From NCBI RefSeq assembly GCF_963920485.1, contig NZ_OY986431.1:1054001-1118000 (forward strand): 64,000 nt of DNA, written 5' to 3'. This DNA comes from Cyanobium usitatum str. Tous. GTDB lineage: Bacteria > Cyanobacteriota > Cyanobacteriia > PCC-6307 > Cyanobiaceae. Below, piece after piece: positions 46,284 to 55,116 of this stretch (position 1 is the first letter of the stretch; each line of letters starts with the position of its first letter). The notes under the pieces were generated by a model. It made no database searches and had not been told where the DNA came from. It saw only the letters and a list, made by a program, of their open reading frames with translations. The translations under genes were made by a program, and so were the position numbers.

Positions 46284-46460
46284 TCAGGAGAGGGGCCTTG
46301 GTCCAGGTGCTGGCTGCGGCGCTGGGTTGTAGCAATCGCCTAGCGATTTGTTGTTGCACGTTGGCAAAGGGGCGGGGCTGTGCATTCGGTAGGCCACGCA
46401 GGCAACAGCCGATAACTGCACTAAGCCAAGCGCAAGCTGCACAAACTGGGGGCGAGTCAT
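46284..46460 (-). CDS. small membrane or exported peptide
   Basis: 58 residues from ATG 46460: TRPQFVQLALGLVQLSAVAC forms one hydrophobic helix or signal anchor ending in Cys, then a Pro-rich tail (PLPTCNNKSLGDCYNPAPQP). It lies in an otherwise empty 290-base gap, convergent to the gene ending at 46256. Only weak coding evidence. Confidence 0.4.
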   Translation of the reverse strand: MTRPQFVQLALGLVQLSAVACVAYRMHSPAPLPTCNNKSLGDCYNPAPQPAPGPRPLS

Positions 46461-46550
46461 TGTTGCTGGGTGTGATGACACCTCACAGGGGCTCCTAGGG
46501 AAATTGTCCCTTGAGAACCCTTGCTATGACGAGGGTGAAATCAGGCTATT

Positions 46551-46787
46551 TCAGGGATACACCAGACCACGGCTAGCTAGGTACTCATTGAGCTGTTGCT
46601 GTTGAGAGTCGTCCAACACATCCTCAATACATTCAGCTCCACCCTGCTCCTCGTCTATCCCACCATCAACAACAACACCGTAGTAGTAGTGCTCATCATC
46701 AGGGCAGTATTCTTTGAGTTCAATGCCGAACAGTTCCTGAATGATTTCAAGCAACTCGTCGGTGTCAACGGATTTGAGGTCAGTCAT
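46551..46787 (-). CDS. acidic phage-like hypothetical protein
   Basis: 78 residues from ATG 46787: TDLKSVDTDELLEIIQELFG, then a strongly acidic body and a C-terminal helix (SQQQQLNEYLASRGLVYP). AT-rich, with ATT and CTA/TTG codons unlike core genes. It starts one base after the stop of the gene at 46789, in a three-gene cassette. No family recognised; composition recalls cyanophage small proteins. Confidence 0.7.
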   Translation of the reverse strand: MTDLKSVDTDELLEIIQELFGIELKEYCPDDEHYYYGVVVDGGIDEEQGGAECIEDVLDDSQQQQLNEYLASRGLVYP

Positions 46788-46788
46788 T

Positions 46789-47085
46789 TCAACCAACCTC
46801 CTCATTACCGTAGGCATCGTAGAATACATAGGTGCAACCTATACCGTCAAACAGTTCCTCATCTATGTCCTCAGGGACTGGCTCACCTGCTAGCTGAAAC
46901 AGGGTATCAATATCAATCCGTCCCTCATCGTAGAGTTCAGCTACGGGCTCATCAGACCTGAACTGGTATTCCACCTTGTTGTAGGTGAAAGTACATTCAT
47001 ACCAGCATTCAGTTTCATCATCCTCGCCATCGGTGGATGGTGCTGGTGATTCCTTGACAGGCCAGCCGTTGACCCATTCAGTCAT
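46789..47085 (-). CDS. acidic phage-like hypothetical protein
   Basis: 98 residues from ATG 47085: TEWVNGWPVKESPAPS, then a highly acidic segment (DGEDDETECWYECTFTYN, VPEDIDEELFDGIGC). The longer in-frame start at 47145 overlaps the upstream gene and is less likely. Member of an AT-rich cassette with its two neighbours. Function unknown. Confidence 0.7.
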   Translation of the reverse strand: MTEWVNGWPVKESPAPSTDGEDDETECWYECTFTYNKVEYQFRSDEPVAELYDEGRIDIDTLFQLAGEPVPEDIDEELFDGIGCTYVFYDAYGNEEVG

Positions 47086-47119
47086 TCTATGGAACGCAAT
47101 GGAGTGGAGTGGAATAGAA

Positions 47120-47767
47120 CTAGTTGGTCTGTTCCTCCTCCTCAACTGCTTTGGGAACAGCTAGTGAATCACACATCACATTGATGAATGCGTTGGCACT
47201 CTCCTCATTGAGGTCAGCATCGTAGCCAGTGAATACACCCTCCAAGATACACCTCCGCATCCATCGTTGATGGAATGTCCAGAAACTAGATTCAGCAATA
47301 CCAGACTCTTTGCACATCAGCTCAAACCTATCGTGACCCTCATTGAGGATGACAAACGGATTGAGTTCACCAACGGGGAGGTGAGGTTGACCTTGTTTGT
47401 ATTTCTGGGATAGTTGGTGGCCGATGACTAGACCAATCGTACGAACGAGGCGGCCATAGTCTTTGGTTTCATCACCAACGTATGGGAAATGAGCTTGAAA
47501 GTAATCCTCATACCAAGCAACTAGACGTGCTTTGTCCTGTTGGTAGAGAGGTTCACGGAAATGTGGAGCATCCTCCTCATCCTCGGGTGTAGTCCAATCC
47601 TCTTGTGCGTATTTGACTGCATCAGCGATGGAGGTGAATGTATCTCCAACGATGACACCTGAGGTTGCTCTGAGGTGGTAGTAGGTGCCGTTCTCATCAA
47701 CGGTCTCCTCCAGGTGGAGGCAAGTGTTATTGAGTTCCTTGAGGTGGTAGCTGGTGGTGGTGGTCAT
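47120..47767 (-). CDS. hypothetical protein, phage-like cassette
   Basis: 215 residues. The N-terminus is a beta-rich domain (MTTTTSYHLKELNNTCLHLE, YYHLRATSGVIVGDTFTS), the middle is helical (ARLVAWYEDYFQAHFPYVGD) and the C-terminus acidic (AVEEEEQTN). AT-rich. It probably heads the three-gene cassette 47767-46551. I recognise no domain. Confidence 0.7.
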   Translation of the reverse strand: MTTTTSYHLKELNNTCLHLEETVDENGTYYHLRATSGVIVGDTFTSIADAVKYAQEDWTTPEDEEDAPHFREPLYQQDKARLVAWYEDYFQAHFPYVGDETKDYGRLVRTIGLVIGHQLSQKYKQGQPHLPVGELNPFVILNEGHDRFELMCKESGIAESSFWTFHQRWMRRCILEGVFTGYDADLNEESANAFINVMCDSLAVPKAVEEEEQTN

Positions 47768-47885
47768 CTAGATGAGGTGGAGAGACTTGGCAATGAGATA
47801 TTTCATAGATACTTGCTGTTGGCTGTCGTGCAACGTTCTCTCAATGAACTGTTGTTCTTTCTTGGTGCAGGGGCGTTGCACCGAG

Positions 47886-48593
47886 TCAGTAGCAGTTGGT
47901 GAATACCTGATTGCCGTAGATGTTGGAAGTGCAGTTTCTGCGGGGTTGATAAGTCGGGGGAACGTAGGTCGGTCGGCTGTTCTGCTGTTCTATGTGCCAG
48001 CGGTTTGCCTCGGCTTGCGTCATACAGCCGATGTCCACCTTTTTGGTGCCTAGGCCAAGGAAGCCAGATCGGCGATCAACGGTGAAGCGCTGAGTTCCTT
48101 CAGGGCAGCCGTCAAGTCTTAACGCTGGCTGCTTGGTGTAGAGGTTTTCTTCTGTGGCTGGTGTTGATGAAGACTGCCCAGCCGGGAATCTCTTCGGGCT
48201 GTTTGCCGTGGCAAACATGTCCTTCTTCCACTTCTGGCGATCTTCGGGCTTGATGGTTGCCATCTGCTTTTCGGTGGGATGCTCACGCCACTTCCTCATG
48301 GCCAGGGCGATCGGCTTGGTACGTGGCCCCCAGTCCTCGTCCCATAGGCTCCAAGTGGTGCTGGAGCCGCTGTTGTCTTCTCCCATGGCAAGGTTCTTGG
48401 CGCCCTCGTCATTCCAGAGCAGGTAGGTCTTACCTATGCCGTATTCGACATAGATGCCAGGGTTGCCATCGCTGACAGACTTCAGCTCATCCGTTGCTGG
48501 CAGGAATACGACACTGGCCTGCGCGGGTGCAGAAGTAATGGATGAAGCGCCAATAGCAAGGGCTGCAACAGCAGCGATGGGTAGGAATCTCAT
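47886..48593 (-). CDS. exported hypothetical protein
   Basis: 235 residues from ATG 48593 (a start eight codons upstream is possible). The signal peptide RFLPIAAVAALAIGASSITS ends SAPAQA. The mature part contains a DEL/SDGNPGIYVEYGIGKTYLLW segment, later FTVDRRSGFLGLGTKKVD, then a Cys-containing tail (RRNCTSNIYGNQVFTNCY). No family recognised. GC-richer than its downstream neighbours. Confidence 0.7.
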   Translation of the reverse strand: MRFLPIAAVAALAIGASSITSAPAQASVVFLPATDELKSVSDGNPGIYVEYGIGKTYLLWNDEGAKNLAMGEDNSGSSTTWSLWDEDWGPRTKPIALAMRKWREHPTEKQMATIKPEDRQKWKKDMFATANSPKRFPAGQSSSTPATEENLYTKQPALRLDGCPEGTQRFTVDRRSGFLGLGTKKVDIGCMTQAEANRWHIEQQNSRPTYVPPTYQPRRNCTSNIYGNQVFTNCY

Positions 48594-48689
48594 AGCCGCG
48601 ATTCTGCGCTGAGCCACCCCCAGCCCCAGGTATCGCCAGCAGCCTGGTTACATCTAGCCATGAACCCTGGGCTAGGCCGAGCCAGGCCC

Positions 48690-49055
48690 CTACAGCCCCG
48701 CAGCTATCCCGCTCTCCAGCCTGCGGCGCATGGTGCTCACCACCAGGGCATGGCCAGGCTCGCCCAGGCTGATGCGGCCCTGCTCCAGCAACCTGCGGGC
48801 GGGGCCATCGGCCATCCCACCTGCCACCAGCAGGGCCAGGCAGCAGCGGTGTTGCCGCCGGCCGCCAGTCATGGCCCAGGCCGCGGCGAGCAACGAAGCG
48901 GCGGCGGGGAGGTTGGTCTCGTGCTCGTCCGTGATGCACTCCGGCCCCCAGTACGGCGCCACCATCAACTCAGCCAGCTCAGGGTTGGCCACCAGGGGCA
49001 GCTGGGCAGGGCCCTGGGCATCGAGCTGGCGGATGGCAGACAGGGTGCTGGGCAT
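48690..49055 (-). CDS. hypothetical protein
   Basis: 121 residues from ATG 49055: PSTLSAIRQLDAQGPAQL, then LVANPELAELMVAPYWGPEC and a helical C-terminus (ALLVAGGMADGPARRLLEQG, ISLGEPGHALVVSTMRRRLE). No motif. Strong amphipathic helices and GC-rich codons favour a real gene. About 200 bases of empty DNA separate it from the helicase gene end at 49257. Confidence 0.5.
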   Translation of the reverse strand: MPSTLSAIRQLDAQGPAQLPLVANPELAELMVAPYWGPECITDEHETNLPAAASLLAAAWAMTGGRRQHRCCLALLVAGGMADGPARRLLEQGRISLGEPGHALVVSTMRRRLESGIAAGL

Positions 49056-49256
49056 TAGGGCTGGTCGTGGTGGGCTCAGTGTGGGAGCGGTGGGATGGTG
49101 CTGTCGGGGGGGGCAGGTCCTCTCGACGCTGAACGACCGCCTATCCAAGGTGTCCGGAACCGGACGCCCCACCACAACCCAGTCCAGCACTGGTGTTTCA
49201 GGCGATCCCCAACCGATCCCCGCGGCAGGTCCTGGGGGAGCTGCCTGGGGGTGGGG

Positions 49257-51470
49257 TTACGGAGACCTGAGCCACCCCTTGGCAGCTTTGCCCTCGGCAT
49301 TGCGTTTGATGCCTTGAGCCAGCAGCTGCTTGTCTGCTTCCCGGCGGTATTTGGCCCAGGTGTTGCCTGACTTGGCACCCACGCTGGCCATCACACGGGA
49401 GCGCACCTCTGAAAAGGACACCCGATCACGGCCCTCCTCTTCCATCAGCGCCGCGACCTCCTGCACGATCAGTTCGGGGATGGTGCCCGTCAGCTGTGTC
49501 TTGGTCATGGCAGTCCCCCATGGCAGCAGCGTGAAATCCCCCAGCAGCTTTCGCATCCCCCGTTCCAGGGCGATCTCATTGCCGCCTGGATCCCTCATGA
49601 CCATGTAGGCGTCACAGGGCAGACACCGCCCGTCGACGGTCACACGCGCTGCGCTCCTCAGTAGCGCCTGGATCACATGGCAAATCAGCATCGAGCGGTC
49701 TAGCTCAACAACCGGCCATGGCAGATCACCTAGCGACAGGTTGTCCTTGCCGAATGCCCCCCAGCAGTCGTACATCAGCCGCTCTGGCTCATACCGCATG
49801 ATCCCGAGGAAGAACACCGCGGTGCAGTCCACAAATGCGTTGGTGCTGGTGTGCAGGCCCCAGGTTTCAAGCACCACACGATGGTGCGGTTGGATCCCCT
49901 TGCTCCCGTAGTGAATGTGGTCGCCAGATACCCCAGCTGCGATCAACGCAGCCTTCAGCTCATCCCGATAAAACACCGCTTTGGTGTCCTTGAAGGTGAA
50001 GATCAGGGCCCGCCGAGGCGTGTCCCGATAAAGCGGCAGCAGCGTCCTCACGATCAGGTTGATGTAGGCCGCCCTGGTCCGCTGATTGGCTAGATCGGTG
50101 CGACCACCCTGCCCCTTCCCCCACTTGAGCCCAGGGCTGATGTGCACCTTGAGCGGGTGCATCTGTTTGAGTGCTTCCGGCTGGCACTTCAGCAGCTCCA
50201 GCAGGCTGGATCTCTCGTACTGCTGTATCGACTGAGTCAGCAGGTCCACCCGGTAGTTGGCGTCCAGCGTCACGAACTCAGGTACTCGGTCGTAGGGCCA
50301 GGTCTTCACCGCCTTGCAGATCAGCAGGCGATCAGGATTCGACTTGTCCCTGCGGGTGGGGAACTGGACGGCCACGCGCAGATCAGCCAATCCACCGATC
50401 TGACTGATCGACTTAAGAATCCGGTGCGGTACGTCGGAACCAGACAGATCCTCAGCCGCGGCATCCGCCAATGCTCCAGTGCTTTCATCCATCGGAGGAA
50501 GCTCTGCAATGCCTGTGGCTCCTGACTCCTGCAGCGTCTCAGCTACAGCCCGAACAGCAATCAGACAATTAGCCACCGATTCCCGCAGCGGGGCATAGAT
50601 GGCTTTATGCGCCACTGCTCCGTGCTTAACCAGGTTGTCGTGCGTTAGCTCCAGCTCCTTCAGATCGAAGTAGTGCGTTTCGATCCCCAGAAGGCATTCG
50701 TCCTTGATCACCAGCTTCCGCTGCTGGCCGTTGGCCATGAACAGCACCTGGTTTGCACCCGCTACAGGGTCCAGATCACGATGGTGGCGCTCCTTCTTCG
50801 TCCTTGCCTTCAACTGCTGCACACAGATCAGCAGGATCGGCATTCGCGGGCAGTCCGCCTCCGCAATCGGACGGGTGACGATGTCTGCCGTCGTTTGGTC
50901 GGGCTTGTAGTACATCCCAAAATCGACACCGTGCACCAGGCCCTGCTCAGCCAAGGCGCCAGCAACTGAATCCAGCTGGGCCAGGTCATCGGCCAAGAAC
51001 AACGCGCCGGGATAGTCACCACCGCTCAGGCGACCCAGCTGGTGCATCTGGATGCTCGTCACCAGCACACCCTTTGCCGCTTCCGTCTTGCCGTAGCCGC
51101 AAGGCAGATCAATCACGGGCCGCGGCACCCACTTACGCAACGACTGCTGTGATGCGGGGAAGACCTCAGACAACAGCTCCATCGACCTCTTGGATGGCCG
51201 CATCAGGTGCAGCGCCATCTGGAAGCAAGCCAGCTGCAACAGGTCCTGGTGCTGCTCGGTAAACAACGCCGGGGCCCCTCGACCGCTGGCTGTGCCGTAA
51301 GACCCAATCGACCTGATGGCCTCCTCGTATCCAGCCCGGCCCAGGGCCATCGCTCTCCCCAGGTTGGGGTCCGCTGCCTCAGCTGCAGATAAACGCTTCT
51401 CGGTGAGCGCCTGGGCTGCCACTGCCAACCGATCCACCGCGTTCAACTCGCTGGGCTCTCTACTTAGCAA
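49257..51470 (-). CDS. SF2-helicase-like protein, candidate island replication factor
   Basis: 737 residues. A P-loop CGYGKTE (124-130) in the sequence PVIDLPCGYGKTEAAKGVL resembles a Walker A motif, and KLVIKDECLLG (253-262) supplies a DE-box Walker B. Later motifs include RALIFTFKDTKAVFY, as in helicase motif IV/V regions, and GFAKDNLSLGD-like turns. The C-terminal 60 residues form a charged helical tail. Plasmid-type and satellite replication helicases have this look, but a primase or helicase-nuclease role is also possible. The TTG start at 51470 overlaps a perfect dyad (TTAGCA AA TGCTAA); GTG 12 codons in is the alternative. Confidence 0.7.
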   Translation of the reverse strand: MLSREPSELNAVDRLAVAAQALTEKRLSAAEAADPNLGRAMALGRAGYEEAIRSIGSYGTASGRGAPALFTEQHQDLLQLACFQMALHLMRPSKRSMELLSEVFPASQQSLRKWVPRPVIDLPCGYGKTEAAKGVLVTSIQMHQLGRLSGGDYPGALFLADDLAQLDSVAGALAEQGLVHGVDFGMYYKPDQTTADIVTRPIAEADCPRMPILLICVQQLKARTKKERHHRDLDPVAGANQVLFMANGQQRKLVIKDECLLGIETHYFDLKELELTHDNLVKHGAVAHKAIYAPLRESVANCLIAVRAVAETLQESGATGIAELPPMDESTGALADAAAEDLSGSDVPHRILKSISQIGGLADLRVAVQFPTRRDKSNPDRLLICKAVKTWPYDRVPEFVTLDANYRVDLLTQSIQQYERSSLLELLKCQPEALKQMHPLKVHISPGLKWGKGQGGRTDLANQRTRAAYINLIVRTLLPLYRDTPRRALIFTFKDTKAVFYRDELKAALIAAGVSGDHIHYGSKGIQPHHRVVLETWGLHTSTNAFVDCTAVFFLGIMRYEPERLMYDCWGAFGKDNLSLGDLPWPVVELDRSMLICHVIQALLRSAARVTVDGRCLPCDAYMVMRDPGGNEIALERGMRKLLGDFTLLPWGTAMTKTQLTGTIPELIVQEVAALMEEEGRDRVSFSEVRSRVMASVGAKSGNTWAKYRREADKQLLAQGIKRNAEGKAAKGWLRSP

Positions 51471-52132
51471 ATGCTAACTGCAAACTATGCAAAGTTGCAG
51501 GTGCAGAACCAGCCGTCAGCACTCCCTTCCCGACTCTCTACTCACCATCTCCTTGCAAGCGTCTCTAAAAGGCCCCTAAAGGCTCTGTAATCGATTGCAG
51601 TGCAAGGGGTTCCAGCGAAAGTCTTAAAAGTAGAATGCTAAGTAGTGAATCCTGCCCCCTGCTTCCGCTAGAACCCAGTCATGCCAACCGATCTGGATGG
51701 CAGGCTCATCGAAACACCTGCAATCAGATCCCCAGCATCAATCCCCCATTTCACCTCCATCGGGACACTCGTTCAGGCTCGCTCTGGCATCAGGTCACTC
51801 GCACCCTTCGGGCGCTCGCAACCTGGCCATCGCGGCCTTCACTTCGGTCCCCTGGCGGCTAACGGGGTGGGCTAACGCATGGGTTGACCTCCACTCGGGC
51901 TGCGCCCTCGCTCCGGTTCCCGGCAGGGACCAGGCCAACGATCTCCACCGGCTGGGTTATCCCGCAGGCATCGGGCTCGCTGCGCTCACCCTCAGCCCTG
52001 CAAAGGCGTTGCAAACAGCCAACAGCCGTTCGCTTCGCTCACAACAGCCAACAGCCCTAGGTCTCAGCTCTCGCCTGACTACGGCTTCGCCTCCGTCAGA
52101 CTCGGCTTCGATGTAACCCAGCCACGACACCG
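51471..52132. other. 662-base intergenic region with many short palindromes
   Basis: Between divergent helicase (minus) and winged-helix-like (plus) genes. It carries a TTAGCA/TGCTAA dyad at the helicase start, a matching GCTAAGTAG at 51643 in inverse orientation, and a series of short CTCGGGCTGCGCCC- or TTCGCTTCGCTC-type palindromes from 51,780 to 52,100, plus a CAACAGCC direct repeat. No gene found. A replication or partition region is possible. Confidence 0.5.
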
Positions 52133-52552
52133 ATGACAGCCGTCTCACGCAACTGCAGACCAGTCGCTCACGGACCCGTCATTCAAGGTGCTGAAGCCCA
52201 ACACCTGCAGGCTGTTCAAGCTGCCCTCAACGTCCTCGCTGAAACCGGCTCCTGGTACGTCCCACGACTCCTGCTGGATCTTGCCCTCAGAGGGGAAGAC
52301 ACGGTCATTGGTCTCGCTGACAGAAACAGCCTCAGCAGGGCTGCCACCAGCACCGCTATCCGTCAGTGTTCAGTTGGCCGGTATCGCAAATCAACAGACC
52401 CAGCCAAGCCAGGCACTGTCATCCCGCCAGCACTCCCTGGTGTCATTCACCTCAGAAAGATTCACTGCCGCAACACCAAAATGGTTGCCCTCACACCCCT
52501 TGGTCTCCAACTGGTGAAAGGACTGCTCGGAACCTTCCCTGACACCCACTGA
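52133..52552 (+). CDS. hypothetical protein, possible winged-helix regulator
   Basis: 139 residues. Helical QAVQAALNVLAETGSWYVPR, then VGRYRKSTDPAKP and a C-terminal MVALTPLGLQLVKGLLG, which looks like the last helix of a MarR-type protein, similar in position to that of the 42874 regulator. The identification is weak. It begins 660 bases upstream from the divergent helicase. Confidence 0.5.
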   Translation: MTAVSRNCRPVAHGPVIQGAEAQHLQAVQAALNVLAETGSWYVPRLLLDLALRGEDTVIGLADRNSLSRAATSTAIRQCSVGRYRKSTDPAKPGTVIPPALPGVIHLRKIHCRNTKMVALTPLGLQLVKGLLGTFPDTH

Positions 52553-52945
52553 CTCACTGTTTATAACTGCCTGGGCGTATTTAGGCAGGTAAATGAAACG
52601 GCAACCCTTTTCGGGTAACTGATGACAACAACTGCTGGTAGAGCACTGGCAACAACCCCTGGTAGCCAACTCCCAACTACTCCCCCAACTACCTAGGAAC
52701 AAACCGCCCAAGCAAACCCAGAACCAACCGCGTACAGACACACCACTGAGGAAACCTTGGGCGCGTACGCCCTTTTGCGCGGATGCAGGCGGGCGCACCC
52801 GCAGGCGCGCAGGCGGGCGTTACCTCCAGACCTCCGCCAGATGCGCCGCCAGGAGCCCCGCCAATGCAGTGCTGGCTTATGTCTCAGCCCCGCAGGGGCA
52901 CCTGGAGCCCAGGTCAGACTGGCTGCAACAGCACGACCGCCACCA
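52553..52945. other. 393-base intergenic region with hairpins
   Basis: It contains CTGCCT/AGGCAG inverted arms near 52568, a strong GGGCG-CGTA-CGCCC-TTTT terminator-like hairpin at 52759-52776, and a stretch of short CAACT repeats. The frame running through it into the next gene has a poor Arg/Pro composition and is not believed. Confidence 0.5.
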
Positions 52946-53179
52946 ATGCCCACTGCCGAACTGATCGCCCGCTCTGGAGCCCTGCTGAAGCACCGCCACG
53001 ACCTCTGGGAAGCCGGTAAGGGCAAGTCCGCTGGCGTTATGTCTCCCGCCTGGAAGGAGTCAGACGCCGCCCTGGAGGCATTCCGCCTGGATGTAGCCCA
53101 GCACCACCGGCAGGATGCCGCCAAGCTGGCCGCCTGGAACGAACGCCTACAGCGCCGCCACGCATCGGTCGGGGAATAA
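52946..53179 (+). CDS. small helical hypothetical protein
   Basis: 77 residues from ATG 52946: PTAELIARSGALLKHRHDLW, then a helix-rich C-terminus (WKESDAALEAFRLDVAQHHR, AAWNERLQRRHASVGE). Predicted helical and charged; no family. The longer frame upstream is unlikely. Confidence 0.55.
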   Translation: MPTAELIARSGALLKHRHDLWEAGKGKSAGVMSPAWKESDAALEAFRLDVAQHHRQDAAKLAAWNERLQRRHASVGE

Positions 53180-53758
53180 GTAGGCGCTAGGGCCGCGATA
53201 GCGGCCTCCTTAGTTATTCCGAAGGCGGTGTGTTCAGCCCGGCTGTGTCCAAGCGGGGGCTGATTGAGGCCGCTGGCCCATTGTCTCCTCTGGCCAATTC
53301 GGCCACAGCAGGGATAGACAGGCTTCGATCATTTGCATGGACGACAGTGATGCCAAGCCCAGCGGATCTTCAATCCGATGCAGGCGGCCTCCCGCTGGGT
53401 TGTTGGCCCTGCACTTGCACCCGCACTTGCCCTCGTTTTACGAGCTCGTGATCAGGGGCTTGTTTTACGAGCTCGTGATCAGGGGCTTGTTTTACGAGCT
53501 CGTGATCAGCCTCCCTTCTATTGGCAGAATCCCGCCACTTACCCCGTCCGGTTTCTTCGATCACCTCAGCCCCTTCAGCAGGGTCCTGGAGCCCACCAGC
53601 AGCACCCAAGGGCAGCGTTGCCCTGCATCCCCACCCCAAGGCCCAGGGCAGGCATCTGGATGGCAAGGGGCAGCGTTGCAGGCGGCAGCTTCCCTAGGGC
53701 CATGCCCCTGTCCTGGGGAGCCCTAGTCCTGTGCTGAAGCAGGGCCTGACCTGATTCC
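53180..53758. other. intergenic region with iteron-like array
   Basis: 579 bases. A perfect hairpin GGCCGC-GATA-GCGGCC at 53191-53206 follows the gene end, and the 27-bp array lies at 53435-53509. Open frames on both strands through the array are shadows. The location, near a helicase, makes a replication origin a reasonable guess. Confidence 0.5.
53435..53509. repeat. 27-bp direct repeats with palindromic core (iteron-like)
   Basis: Three copies starting at 53435, 53462 and 53489 (27-base period). The first two are identical and the third is exact for 21 bases. Each contains the palindrome ACGAGCTCGT followed by GATCA. The period of 27 is not a CRISPR pattern, as no spacers are present. Confidence 0.9.
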
Positions 53759-54043
53759 TCAGGGTTGCTCTGGCTTTTGGCTTTTTCGATCCCGCTGGCG
53801 ACCCCGAACCCGCTCGGATTCACGGCCGGCCTCCGTCTTTCGCCAGCAGGGAGCGCAGAGGGTTGACCCGGTGGCCGATTGCCCCCTTGGAGAGTCCGGC
53901 CGGATGGAGTTGAGGTTGATGGGGCGGCCACAGCCTGGGCAGGGTGGCTGGACTGCCCGCTCAAGGCCCTGGAGTTTGAGCCGTTCGCGATACCGCCGGG
54001 TCCGTTCTGCGCTGGAGCCTGAGGCTTGAGGCTTGGATGTCAT
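53759..54043 (-). CDS. small zinc-ribbon-like protein
   Basis: 94 residues from ATG 54043: a basic helix RTRRYRERLKLQGLERA, then CPGCGRP and CAPCWRK, a four-cysteine zinc-ribbon, and a very basic tail. Probably binds DNA or RNA. Last gene of the minus-strand operon; its ATG overlaps the preceding stop (ATGA). Confidence 0.7.
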   Translation of the reverse strand: MTSKPQASGSSAERTRRYRERLKLQGLERAVQPPCPGCGRPINLNSIRPDSPRGQSATGSTLCAPCWRKTEAGRESERVRGRQRDRKSQKPEQP

Positions 54044-54300
54044 CTCGCTGGGCGGCGCCTGATGTTGTTGGCCGGCACCGATGCCAGCACCCCTGGCAAT
54101 GGCCCTGCAGCGATGGCTGGCCTCGCCTTTGGTCTCAGCCTGGGACGAGCCAGCCAGAGCACCCCGGCCACGGTGCCGAACACAAACACCGGCCCTGCAG
54201 CTGCTGCCACAAGGAACACCAGGGCAGGTAGGGCGACGATCCCGCCGGCAAAGGTCAGGGCCATGCCGGCGACGCCCATCGCCAGGGTGGTCGGTTTCAT
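54040..54300 (-). CDS. small membrane protein
   Basis: 86 residues with two membrane helices (PTTLAMGVAGMALTFAGG, ALVFLVAAAAGPVFVFGTVA) and a basic, Arg/Pro-rich tail. Overlaps both neighbours by ATGA junctions, so it is translationally coupled in the operon. Function unknown. Confidence 0.7.
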   Translation of the reverse strand: MKPTTLAMGVAGMALTFAGGIVALPALVFLVAAAAGPVFVFGTVAGVLWLARPRLRPKARPAIAAGPLPGVLASVPANNIRRRPAR

Positions 54301-54986
54301 TTGGCCACCCCCGCCTTAGCCAGCCGCCGGGTTGTTGACTCACTGAGGCCAGTGGCCCTGGCAATGGCTGCAACGGTCAGGCCCTCCAGGGCAAGGCGAC
54401 GCACCTGGGCGGCCTGCTCATCGGCGGGGGAGGCTTCCAGGATTCGGCGGACCTTGCTGGAGGTGATGCCCAGGGCGGTTGCGATGGTGCCGTAGCCCTT
54501 CCCCTCGGCCCGCATGGCGTGGACGGTGTTGGCCAGGCCCTGGTCCCAGGACCGCTTGCGGCCGAACTTGACCCCGGCGGCCTGGGCAACGATCCGGCCT
54601 TCGGCGGTGCGCTTGGTGATGGCAGCCCGTTCCATTTCGGCCGCGTAGCCAAGGATCCCGACGATCAGCTTCACGATCGACGGGTCGGTGGTCTCGGTGT
54701 TGAGCTTCCCGTCCAGGGTGACGAGGTGGACGCCGCGCTCCATCAGGTGCTCGACGCACTGGAGCATCTGGATCATTGATCTACCGAGGCGATCCAGCTC
54801 ATGGATAACCAAGGTGTCGCCGGGCTGAAGGTCGGCCAGCACCTGCTGGAGGACTTCGCGCTCCAGGGTCTTGCCGCTGGCGTGTTCGATGTGGACTGGG
54901 TTGCAGCCAGCAGCCTCCAGGGCCTGGACTTGCCGGGCTGCGTCTTGTTGGTCTGTGCTGCATCGGGCTAGGCCGATTCGTGCCAT
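54297..54986 (-). CDS. resolvase/invertase serine recombinase
   Basis: 229 residues. The resolvase catalytic domain has the nucleophile in LARCSTDQQDAA, DTLVIHELDRLGRSMIQM and the typical GILGYAAEMERAAI helix. The C-terminus holds a HTH repeat pair (GKGYGTIATALGITSSKVRR, GLTVAAIARATGLSESTTRR). Similar to Pin/Hin or Tn3-type resolvases, it may resolve dimers of the element or invert DNA. The leader reads AGACCC before ATG 54986. Confidence 0.92.
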   Translation of the reverse strand: MARIGLARCSTDQQDAARQVQALEAAGCNPVHIEHASGKTLEREVLQQVLADLQPGDTLVIHELDRLGRSMIQMLQCVEHLMERGVHLVTLDGKLNTETTDPSIVKLIVGILGYAAEMERAAITKRTAEGRIVAQAAGVKFGRKRSWDQGLANTVHAMRAEGKGYGTIATALGITSSKVRRILEASPADEQAAQVRRLALEGLTVAAIARATGLSESTTRRLAKAGVAK

Positions 54987-55116
54987 GGGTCTGCCTGCTG
55001 TGTTTTGAGTTTGCGTGGGGGCTGTCGTTTCTTGAGATATTCGGCATGGGGGCGGCCCTAACGGCGGGCCAATGGTTCTCGCCCTGCTGAAACTGCCTGC
55101 CGAAATGCGTTGCCTT

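Noticed and set aside
46199-46498. Plus-strand frame over 46257-46498
   Set aside because: Overlaps the end of the preceding gene and has shadow-like composition; no start context.
52757-52945. Extended N-terminus of the gene ending at 53179
   Set aside because: Arg/Pro-rich shadow with no start context; a natural start lies at 52946.
53435-53509. CRISPR array (27-bp repeats)
   Set aside because: No spacers and a palindromic core typical of iterons.
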